Positions 42,847-48,950 of a DNA stretch of 48,950 nt are shown piece by piece; the first letter of the stretch is position 1, and every line of letters starts with the position of its first letter. The position numbers and the translations under genes are program-made. Source of the DNA: Cyanobacteria bacterium M_surface_10_m2_119 (GTDB lineage: Bacteria; Cyanobacteriota; Cyanobacteriia; PCC-6307; Cyanobiaceae). A model generated the notes under the pieces. It saw only the letters and a list, made by a program, of their open reading frames with translations. It was not told where the DNA came from and searched no databases. The stretch is from contig VGPU01000013.1 of assembly GCA_016882525.1 (NCBI GenBank), positions 1 through 48,950 on the forward strand, in the 5' to 3' direction.

Positions 42847-43887
42847 GTGCCTTGGCTTCGGGAACTGTCGCGTTCGATTCCCCTGCTGGCTCCCGGTGAT
42901 GCTCGGCGCCCCACCGCCATCGCCCTGGGCAGCTTTGATGGCCTGCACCAGGGCCACCGGCGGGTGATCGGGGCGGTGACCGCCCCGGGGATCGGTGTGC
43001 CGACGGTGGTGAGCTTCTGGCCCCACCCCCGCGAGGTGCTGCACGGGGAAACCCGTCTGCGCCTGGATCTGCCGGAGGAGAAGCTGGGCCTGCTCGGTCC
43101 CCTGGGGATCGAGCAGCTCGTGCTGGTGCCTTTTGATCGCGCCCTGGCCCGGCTTGAGCCCCAGGCCTTCGTGGAGCAGGTGCTGGTGGGTCAGCTCGAT
43201 GCCCGGCGGGTGGCGGTGGGGGAGAACTTCCGCTTTGGCACCGGTCGGCAGGGGGATGCCGACGATCTGCGCCGACTCGGGGCGGCGCAGGGGGTGGAGG
43301 TGACCGTGGTGCCGATGCTCTGGGACGGCGCTGAGCGGGTGAGCAGCAGCCGCATCCGGCGGGCGCTGGCGGCCGGGGAACTCACGGAGGCCCGGCGGCT
43401 GCTGCAGCGCCCTTACCGCTTCAGCGGCCAGGTGGTGCAGGGGCGGGGTCTGGGTCGCCAGCTGGGCTGGCCCACGGCCAATCTCCAGGTGGATGGTCGC
43501 AAGTTCCTGCCTCAGGAGGGGGTCTACGCCGCCCTGGTGCAACTCCAGGTGGATCCGCGCTCCCCGGGCGGAGAAGGGCACGGCGGGGGTGACGGGCCCT
43601 GGATGGCCGCCGTGATGAACCTCGGTCCGCAGCCCACCGTGGATCCGGCAGCTCCCTCGGCGGTGGAGGTGCACCTGCTCGACCGGCACCTGGAGCTGGT
43701 GGGACGCGGGCTGCGGGTGGAACCCCTGGCCCTGTTGCGGCGCCAGCAGCGCTTTGATGGCCTGGAGTCTCTCCAGGCTCAGATCGGTCGGGACGCGGAC
43801 CAGGCCCGGCGTCTAGCTGCCGGGGTAGGCGTGGGTGAGGCCCCAGCCGATGAAGGCGGCGATTCCGCCCAGCAGCAGAATTCCTGA
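42847..43887 (+). CDS. ribF: Bifunctional riboflavin kinase/FAD synthetase
   Basis: Makes FMN from riboflavin and FAD from FMN. The 346-residue product has an N-terminal adenylyltransferase domain (ALGSFDGLHQGHRRVI, the GxFDGxHxGH nucleotidyl motif, then VGENFRFGTGRQGD and RVSSSRIRRAL) and a C-terminal kinase domain (GRQLGWPTANLQVD). The C-terminal tail after about residue 320 is Gly/Gln-rich and lies over the antisense 42-residue gene, so the true stop may be functionally irrelevant. GTG 42847 was chosen for the start; the upstream frame is antisense to DUF3611. Confidence 0.93.
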   Translation: MPWLRELSRSIPLLAPGDARRPTAIALGSFDGLHQGHRRVIGAVTAPGIGVPTVVSFWPHPREVLHGETRLRLDLPEEKLGLLGPLGIEQLVLVPFDRALARLEPQAFVEQVLVGQLDARRVAVGENFRFGTGRQGDADDLRRLGAAQGVEVTVVPMLWDGAERVSSSRIRRALAAGELTEARRLLQRPYRFSGQVVQGRGLGRQLGWPTANLQVDGRKFLPQEGVYAALVQLQVDPRSPGGEGHGGGDGPWMAAVMNLGPQPTVDPAAPSAVEVHLLDRHLELVGRGLRVEPLALLRRQQRFDGLESLQAQIGRDADQARRLAAGVGVGEAPADEGGDSAQQQNS

Positions 43888-43941
43888 CACCAGCACGAGC
43901 ATCGGGCTGTCGCTCCCGGCCTGTTCGATCTCGTTTGCCAT
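43813..43941 (-). CDS. 42-residue single-span membrane peptide
   Basis: ATG 43941 to TAG 43813 encodes MANEIEQAGSDSPM, then the hydrophobic span LVLVSGILLLGGIAAFIGWG, and the end LTHAYPGS. A GGGAG site lies nine bases before the start. The layout (short acidic N terminus, one span, short tail with a Trp-Gly) is like small photosystem or cytochrome-complex subunits, but I do not recognise the family. It overlaps the last 75 bases of ribF tail-to-tail; the Gly/Gln-rich ribF tail is best explained as the antisense of this gene. Confidence 0.6.
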   Translation of the reverse strand: MANEIEQAGSDSPMLVLVSGILLLGGIAAFIGWGLTHAYPGS

Positions 43942-44001
43942 CACACCGGTCTCCCGACTGCTGGGTGGGGCCCCAACCTAAGCAGGGATTGTCAGCGCGC
44001 C

Positions 44002-45144
44002 ATGGTCAACGGGCCTACCGATAAAAGGCATCCCGAGAACGGGCAGCCCCAGCCCGCGCCGCCCGAGGGGCTGCCATCCGAGACCCTGCCGGCGGTGTTG
44101 CGGCTGCTCGATGCCAATCTCGACCGCGCCCGCGAGGGCCTGCGGGTGCTCGAGGACTGGGCTCGCTTCGGCCTGGGCCGTGCGGCGCTGGTGGAGCGCA
44201 CCAAGGACATGCGCCAGCGTCTGGGGCGCTGCCACCGCGACCGCTACAAGCAGGCGCGCCATGCCGCCACCGATCCGGCCACCGGCCTGGGCCATCCCGC
44301 CCAGCAGCTCCGACTGCGGCCGGAGCAGGTGGTGGCCGCCAATGCGGCGCGGGTGCAGGAGGCCCTGCGCGTGCTGGAGGAATTCGGCCGCGGTGTCGAC
44401 CCGGAGCTGGCGGCTGAGGCCGCCAGTCTGCGCTACGGCCTCTACGACCTGGAGCTGGAGCTGTTGGGCCTGCACGCCGGCGGGGGCGACTGGCGCCGGG
44501 AGCTGCTGCAGCGCTGCCACCTCTATCTCGTCACCGGTCCGGTGGCCGGCCTGGAGGAGCGGGTGGAGGCCGCCCTGGGGGCCGGGTTACGCCTGGTGCA
44601 ATACCGGGCCAAGGAGGGCAGCACCACCGCCGCCGGCACCCCCCTCACCGACGCCGACCGGTTGGCTCAGGCCAGGGCGCTGCGCCAGCTCTGCAGCCGC
44701 CATGGGGCTCTCTTCCTGGTGAACGACCGCATTGATCTGGCCCTGGCGGTGGAGGCCGATGGGGTGCACCTTGGCCAGGGCGATCTGCCGCCGGCCGTGG
44801 CACGGCAGCTGCTCGGTCCGGATCGGCTGGTGGGGCGCAGCACCCATGCCCTTCCCCAGCTGCGCCAGGCCGTGGCCGATGGCTGTGACTACGTGGGGGT
44901 GGGGCCGGTGAACGCCACGCCCTCCAAGCCCGGACGGGAGCCCGTCGGCCTCGCCTACGTGCGCCAGGCCTGCGCCGAGCAGGCGCTTCCCTGCTTCGCC
45001 ATCGGCGGCATCACCAGTGCCGCGGTGCCTGAGCTGCAGGACGCCGGGGCCAGCCGCGTGGCGGTGGTGCGGGCGATCACCGAGGCCGGGGATGCCGCTG
45101 TGGCCACCCGGGCCCTGCTGGAGGCGCTGGGGAGCGAACACTGA
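44002..45144 (+). CDS. thiE: Thiamine phosphate synthase with N-terminal extension
   Basis: Joins HMP-pyrophosphate and thiazole phosphate to give thiamine phosphate. The C-terminal half (from about residue 172; LYLVTGPVAG, LVQYRAKEG, LFLVNDRIDLALAVEADGVH, LGQGDLPPAVARQLLG, YVGVGPVNATPSKPGR, FAIGGITSA) is a complete ThiE barrel. The N-terminal 165 residues (VLRLLDANLDRAREGLRVLE, AANAARVQEALRVLEEFGR) form a helical domain typical of cyanobacterial ThiE, with an internal repeat of the LDANLDRAREGLRVLE type. Its role is not established. 88 bases separate it from thiS. Confidence 0.94.
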   Translation: MVNGPTDKRHPENGQPQPAPPEGLPSETLPAVLRLLDANLDRAREGLRVLEDWARFGLGRAALVERTKDMRQRLGRCHRDRYKQARHAATDPATGLGHPAQQLRLRPEQVVAANAARVQEALRVLEEFGRGVDPELAAEAASLRYGLYDLELELLGLHAGGGDWRRELLQRCHLYLVTGPVAGLEERVEAALGAGLRLVQYRAKEGSTTAAGTPLTDADRLAQARALRQLCSRHGALFLVNDRIDLALAVEADGVHLGQGDLPPAVARQLLGPDRLVGRSTHALPQLRQAVADGCDYVGVGPVNATPSKPGREPVGLAYVRQACAEQALPCFAIGGITSAAVPELQDAGASRVAVVRAITEAGDAAVATRALLEALGSEH

Positions 45145-45232
45145 ATCCGGGCCATGCAGGACTCCCCCGCCCTGGCACCGGGGCATGCCGGTGGGATGGC
45201 CGGCAGCATGGAGCCTGTTCACGCCAGCAGCC

Positions 45233-45499
45233 ATGGCCTCTGATTCCGCCGGTGCCTCCCCCTCGTCGGGTCCGGCCGCACCGGGCGGGGCTTGGATCAC
45301 CATCCAGGTGAACGGTGAACCGCGCCAGTGTGCGGCAGGCCTTGGGCTGGATGAGGTGCTCAGCTCCCTCGGCTATCGCCCCCAGCTGGTGGTGGTCGAA
45401 TTCAACGGCGCGATCCTGCCCCGGCAGTGCTGGGCCGAACAGCAGGTGCAGGAATCCGACTGCCTGGAAGTGGTCACCATCGTGGGAGGGGGTTCTTAG
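45233..45499 (+). CDS. thiS: Sulfur carrier protein ThiS
   Basis: Carries sulfur as a C-terminal thiocarboxylate to the thiazole synthase ThiG. The 88-residue product has a disordered N-terminal 20 residues, then the beta-grasp fold ITIQVNGEPRQCAAGLGLDE, VVVEFNGAILPRQCW and the end CLEVVTIVGGGS. The Gly-Gly expected at the very end is followed by one Ser. thiG is not in the window. Start ATG 45233 has CAGCC only upstream; the longer frame from 45017 is the shadow of thiE. Confidence 0.9.
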   Translation: MASDSAGASPSSGPAAPGGAWITIQVNGEPRQCAAGLGLDEVLSSLGYRPQLVVVEFNGAILPRQCWAEQQVQESDCLEVVTIVGGGS

Positions 45500-45583
45500 A
45501 TTCTATCTCAGTCCTCCCGCTGGGCTGCGGCGGTGCCGTCAGATTTCCTCGACGGCCCCCTGCACTGACGCCCGCCATCGCGC

Positions 45584-46567
45584 ATGCCCCGTCTCCCCCA
45601 TCTCGCTTCACGCCGCCAGGTGCTCTGGTGGCAGCGGCTTCTTCTGGGTCTGAGCGTCCCCGTGCTGGCCCTGGCCCTGCTGGTGTTCCATCCCGATCCC
45701 AGCTGGGCTGCCAGCGGTGGTCGCATCGGTGGCGGCAGCTTCCGTTCGGCTCCCTCCATGCCCCGCAGCTATGGCGGTGGTGGCTACAGGGGCGGGTATG
45801 GCGGCGGTTACAGCCGGGGCGGCTATGGGGGAGGCGGCATCGGCTTCCCCTTCCTGATTCCCTTCTTCGGCTTCGGCGGAGGTGGCCTGTTCGGCTTCCT
45901 CGTGCTCATGGCGGTGATCGGCCTGATCACCAATGCCCTGCGCGGCGTCGGCCCTGCCCTGGCGGGCGGCGATGGCGGCGGAGCGATCAGCCGGCCGGAT
46001 GGGCCCGTGAGCCTGGTGCAGGTGCAGGTGGGCTTGCTGGCTTCCGCCCGGGCGCTGCAGCAGGACCTGCGCCGCCTGGCCGCCACCGCTGACACCTCCA
46101 GCAGCTCAGGTCTGATGACCGTGCTGCAGGAGACCACGCTGGCCCTGCTGCGACACCCCGATCTCTGGGTCTATGCCGGCCTCGACGTGGGCCAGGTGCC
46201 CTTCGCCAGCGCTGAGGCCACCTTCAACCGCCTCACGATGGCCGAGCGCAGCAAGCTCTCCCGCGAACTCACCACCAACGTGGCGGGTCGCCGCGACACG
46301 CCTGCCCAGAGCGAGGCGATCACGGCCGGAGACAGCGATGCCGCCAGCGACTTCATCGTTGTGACGGTGCTGGCCGCCACGCGCCAGCGCCTCACCCTCA
46401 AGGGAGCGGCAAGCGCCGAGCAGCTGCGCTCCAGCCTGCAGGCCCTCGGAGGCCTGGCTTCGGAGGATCTCCTGGCCCTCGAAGTGATCTGGCAACCCGA
46501 TGGAGCCGGGGATGTGCTCAGCACCGAGGAGTTGCTGACGGCCTACCCCGATCTGCAGCACCTCTGA
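45584..46567 (+). CDS. DUF1517 membrane protein
   Basis: A 327-residue protein of a cyanobacterial/plastid family (DUF1517). It has a basic N terminus, a membrane segment or signal (LLLGLSVPVLALALLVFHP), a Gly/Tyr/Arg-rich stretch (about residues 60-85), a second hydrophobic span FGFLVLMAVIGLITNALRG and a soluble C-terminal domain (about 140-327) with LVQVQVGLLASARALQQDLR. The family is associated with thylakoid membranes; the exact role is unknown. The last 50 bases overlap the end of larB. Confidence 0.87.
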   Translation: MPRLPHLASRRQVLWWQRLLLGLSVPVLALALLVFHPDPSWAASGGRIGGGSFRSAPSMPRSYGGGGYRGGYGGGYSRGGYGGGGIGFPFLIPFFGFGGGGLFGFLVLMAVIGLITNALRGVGPALAGGDGGGAISRPDGPVSLVQVQVGLLASARALQQDLRRLAATADTSSSSGLMTVLQETTLALLRHPDLWVYAGLDVGQVPFASAEATFNRLTMAERSKLSRELTTNVAGRRDTPAQSEAITAGDSDAASDFIVVTVLAATRQRLTLKGAASAEQLRSSLQALGGLASEDLLALEVIWQPDGAGDVLSTEELLTAYPDLQHL

Positions 46568-47228
46568 GCGCCAGCATGCGGATTGCGGCCATGGCGGCGC
46601 CGTAGCCGTTGTCGATGTTCACCACGCTCAACCCCGGCGCGCAGCTGGCCAGCATCCCCTGGAGGGCTGCCGCTCCGCCTGCGCTCACCCCATAGCCCAC
46701 GCTCACCGGCACGCCGATCACCGGCTGGGGCATCAGCCCGGCGAGCACCGTGGGCAGGGCCCCTTCCATCCCGGCGCAGGCGATCAGCACATCCGCCTGC
46801 TCCAGGTTTGGCAGTTGCTGAAGCAGCCGGTGCAGCCCGGCGACACCCACATCCAGCACCAGCTCTGCGGCGATGCCGTGACAGGCCAGGGCCAGGCGTG
46901 CTTCGGCGGCCACCGGCAGGTCGCTGGTGCCGCCGCTCAACACAGCGACCCGACCACGGGTGGGATCGATGGCCGGCAGGGGGCCGGCGGTGAGGCAGCG
47001 GGCCTGCGCGTGCCAGTGGATGTCCATGGATCCAGCCAGGTCCTGCTGCACCGCCTCTGCTTTGTCCTCACTCACCCGGGTGGCCAGGGCCAGTTCGCCT
47101 GCTGCCTGGGTCTCCTCGAGGATCCGGGCGATCTGGGAAGCGCTCTTGTGTTCCCCCCAGATGGCTTCGATCATCCCCAGCCGCTGGCGGCGGCCGAGAT
47201 CGAGCCGGTGGGCTGGTGCCTCGCTCAT
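46518..47228 (-). CDS. larB: Nickel-pincer cofactor biosynthesis protein LarB
   Basis: Carboxylates and hydrolyses nicotinic acid adenine dinucleotide in nickel-pincer nucleotide synthesis. The 236-residue product has an N-terminal region with AIWGEHKSASQIARIL and a PurE-like C-terminal domain with VAVLSGGTSDLPVAAEARLA, VLIACAGMEGALPTVLAGLM, VIGVPVSVGYGVSAGGAAAL and VVNIDNGYGAAMAA, the LarB pattern. LarA, LarC and LarE are not in the window. Start overlaps the methyltransferase stop (ATGA). Confidence 0.9.
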   Translation of the reverse strand: MSEAPAHRLDLGRRQRLGMIEAIWGEHKSASQIARILEETQAAGELALATRVSEDKAEAVQQDLAGSMDIHWHAQARCLTAGPLPAIDPTRGRVAVLSGGTSDLPVAAEARLALACHGIAAELVLDVGVAGLHRLLQQLPNLEQADVLIACAGMEGALPTVLAGLMPQPVIGVPVSVGYGVSAGGAAALQGMLASCAPGLSVVNIDNGYGAAMAAIRMLALRGAADRGRPSATPRC

Positions 47229-48088
47229 GGCAGCTCCCAGATCTGCTCCACCAGGGCCGGGGTCACCCAGAGGCTGGTGTGGTCCCGCGCCCAGCGCAGC
47301 TCGTCCTCGAGGGCGGCCTGCTCCGCGGTGCTCCAGCGACCGGCGGCCCTCAGCTGCTCGGGATAGCTGGTGAGAAAGTCCTGCAACCAGCGAGACTCTG
47401 GCTGGTCGGCTGGGGTGCAGGCCATCACGCTCCTGCTCTCCAGCAGGCGGAAGCCGCGGGCTTCAAGCAGGGCCGGCAGCCGCCCTGCCACATCCGGATC
47501 CCCGCCGTGCTCACGCCAGAGGGCAATGCAGCGCTGCACAAAGGTGGCCAGGGCCGGCCCTCGGGGATGGAGGGAGAAGGTGTCCCAGCGCACGTATTCA
47601 TTCAGCACCAGCCGTCCGCCGGGACGCAGGGCCTGCACCAGCAGATCGAGCATCGGCTCCAGCCGGGGCAGGAACATCGCCAGCCAGCGGCACCAGGCCC
47701 CATCCCATGGCCCCGCCCCCAAGCCGCCCGCCAGGGGTTCCGCCAGGTTGTGTTCCAGAACGGTGAGCTGGTGGAGCTGGCGCCGCTGCTGCTCAGCGGC
47801 CAGGTGGGCGAGGAAGGCCCGGGCGCTGTCGATCGCCAGCACCCGGCCGGCAGGCCCCACCAGCTCGGCCAGCTCAAGGCTGGCCAGGCCTGGGCCGCAG
47901 CCCAGATCGAGCAGCCGTTGTCCCGCGGCGAAGCTGGCTCGCTGCCATCCGGCCTGCATCGCGGCCTGCCAGGTGTTGTGCTGGCGCTCCAGTCGGGCAA
48001 GCTCCTCGCCATGGCTTCCCAGCACGTAGGTGTGCCCATCCCTGGATGGGGTGCCGGGGCTGGTTGGCAGGGCTGAACGCTCCGTCAT
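47225..48088 (-). CDS. Class I SAM-dependent methyltransferase
   Basis: A 287-residue Rossmann-fold methyltransferase. Motif I LLDLGCGPGLASLELAEL, the acidic motif II VLAIDSARAF and a motif near GRLVLNEYVRWDTFSLHPRG are visible. The substrate is unknown. It is coupled by ATGA overlaps both to TIGR03792 upstream and larB downstream, so the four genes form one operon, but context does not define the reaction. Confidence 0.85.
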   Translation of the reverse strand: MTERSALPTSPGTPSRDGHTYVLGSHGEELARLERQHNTWQAAMQAGWQRASFAAGQRLLDLGCGPGLASLELAELVGPAGRVLAIDSARAFLAHLAAEQQRRQLHQLTVLEHNLAEPLAGGLGAGPWDGAWCRWLAMFLPRLEPMLDLLVQALRPGGRLVLNEYVRWDTFSLHPRGPALATFVQRCIALWREHGGDPDVAGRLPALLEARGFRLLESRSVMACTPADQPESRWLQDFLTSYPEQLRAAGRWSTAEQAALEDELRWARDHTSLWVTPALVEQIWELP

Positions 48089-48543
48089 GCAGGGTCCAGC
48101 TCTCCTTCAAAGACCAGGGGGAAGGGATTGCCCTCTAGGCCGGTCGCGTGGCGCGCCAGATCCTCGAAGCGCCGCTGCACCGCCTCCACGACCTCGGCGG
48201 GGATGGCCTTCCAGTGCCGGCGATCGACCCAGCGGATCAGAACCGTGCCCTCCTCCCGGGCGGGGTCCCAGTACAGCTGCCGGTCGAGGAAGCCCTCCTG
48301 CTCTGCCAGCCAGGGCTCCCAGCTCTGCCGCTCCGCCTCCAGCCAGGCCTCCCGTGCGTCCGCTGGCACCCGCAGGCGCAGGTGTTCCACCACCACGCCG
48401 GCAGCAGCACGGCTGTCCGTGCGGCCGCCGGGATCGTCCGCCGCCTGGGCCGGTACTCCGTGGAGGGTGAGCAGCAGCACCAGAACCGTGGCCAGCAGGG
48501 CGGCCGGCACCCTAGGGAGCACATGGGGGCCTGGGCGGTTCAT
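48085..48543 (-). CDS. TIGR03792 family exported protein
   Basis: A 152-residue protein with a signal peptide ([20 protein letters not shown] then AQAAD) and an antibiotic-monooxygenase-like ferredoxin-fold domain (about 50-140) with [29 protein letters not shown] and [19 protein letters not shown], the TIGR03792 pattern of cyanobacteria. Function not established. It overlaps the ispF stop and the methyltransferase start (ATGA on both sides). Confidence 0.85.
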   Translation of the reverse strand: MNRPGPHVLPRVPAALLATVLVLLLTLHGVPAQAADDPGGRTDSRAAAGVVVEHLRLRVPADAREAWLEAERQSWEPWLAEQEGFLDRQLYWDPAREEGTVLIRWVDRRHWKAIPAEVVEAVQRRFEDLARHATGLEGNPFPLVFEGELDPA

Positions 48544-48950
48544 GGCCGTTGCAGCAGCGCGACGGCATGGCAGGAGATGCCCTCCTCACGCCCTTCAGCT
48601 CCCAGCCGTTCGTTGGTGGTCGCCTTGACACCCACCTGCTCTCCCTCCACCCCCAGGCGCGCTGCGATGGCGTCGCGCATGGCGGCGATGTGGGGTTTGA
48701 GTTTGGGGCGTTCGGCGATGACCACCGTGTCGATGTTCACCACCCGCCAGCCCCGCTCCTTCACCAGGCCCACCACCTGCTCGAGCAGCACCAGGCTGTC
48801 GGCCCCTTTCCACTGGGGATCGTCGGGGGGGAAGTGCTGGCCGATGTCTCCCAGGGACAGGGCCCCCAGCAGGGCATCCATCACCGCGTGCACCAGCACG
48901 TCGGCATCACTGTGGCCATCGAGCCCCAGTCCTGCGGGGTGGTGCAGTTG
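48540..48950 (-). CDS. ispF: 2-C-methyl-D-erythritol 2,4-cyclodiphosphate synthase, partial
   Basis: Cyclises CDP-methylerythritol phosphate in the plastid-type isoprenoid pathway. The visible 136 residues start within [20 protein letters not shown] (zinc-site and family signature) and include [32 protein letters not shown] and [19 protein letters not shown]. The 5' end, with the start codon and about 20 residues, lies beyond the window. It is the first visible gene of the ispF-TIGR03792-methyltransferase-larB operon. Confidence 0.95.
   Translation of the reverse strand, partial: QLHHPAGLGLDGHSDADVLVHAVMDALLGALSLGDIGQHFPPDDPQWKGADSLVLLEQVVGLVKERGWRVVNIDTVVIAERPKLKPHIAAMRDAIAARLGVEGEQVGVKATTNERLGAEGREEGISCHAVALLQRP

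Noticed and set aside
1-48950. CRISPR arrays, insertion sequences, integrases and rRNA genes
   Set aside because: No regularly spaced repeats, transposase or integrase motifs, or rRNA stretches were seen when reading the window, including the islet at 14.6-16.1 kb.

Overview
The window reads as a chromosomal segment of a high-G+C picocyanobacterium of the Synechococcus/Cyanobium type. The evidence is gene content: a glucosylglycerol-phosphate phosphatase, an LrtA-type hibernation factor, a CobL fusion, an acyl-ACP/acyl-CoA synthetase, cyanobacterial families of unknown function (DUF1517, DUF3611, DUF3122, TIGR03792, YlqD-like), a ThiE with the cyanobacterial N-terminal extension and an FtsH1-like protease. 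Genes are packed tightly, with many ATGA/GTGA stop-start overlaps and several convergent genes whose 3' ends overlap by 10 to 75 bases. Species assignment is inference; no rRNA is present.

Layout. 1-10,240: pyrF on plus; then a minus-strand operon hpf-deoC-recO-MFS-glycosyltransferase; lipB and aas on plus; ggpP on minus; a YlqD-like gene on plus. 10,284-14,661: a four-gene polyamine-type ABC operon (potA-potD-potB-potC, minus) flanked by two gene remnants, the C-terminal end of a CHAT-domain protein and the N-terminal 70 residues of a flavin amine oxidase. 14,640-16,050: a visibly less G+C-rich islet of small genes (two small membrane proteins, two Cys-rich proteins) arranged around a 16-bp palindrome that resembles the palindrome in front of lexA. 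16,230-20,665: pdhC, a KimA-like potassium/amino-acid permease split by an in-frame TAA, and queA. 20,758-24,590: sodB, an FKBP isomerase, a coiled-coil protein, lnt and two tandem small paralogues. 24,674-30,123: chrA, tRNA-Ala(GGC), lexA, argF, ftsH. 30,227-31,407: an SRAP (HMCES-type) protein and a DUF427 protein. 31,373-36,877: a minus-strand operon of a frameshifted small gene, a GH116 glucosidase, DUF3122, ribD and an MscS channel. 36,916-41,361: cobL (plus) and pheS-nadK-atypical response regulator-DUF192 (minus). 41,418-48,950: surE, DUF3611, ribF, a 42-residue membrane peptide, thiE, thiS, DUF1517, then a fully overlapping minus operon ispF-TIGR03792-methyltransferase-larB cut by the window end.

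Most of the window is housekeeping metabolism (pyrimidine, lipoate, queuosine, flavin, thiamine, isoprenoid, cobalamin, NADP). The part most likely to hold something undescribed is the 14.6-16.1 kb islet: the shared palindrome suggests that its small membrane and zinc-binding-type proteins belong to the LexA regulon. All intergenic stretches are shorter than about 300 bases; those holding a recognisable signal are listed.
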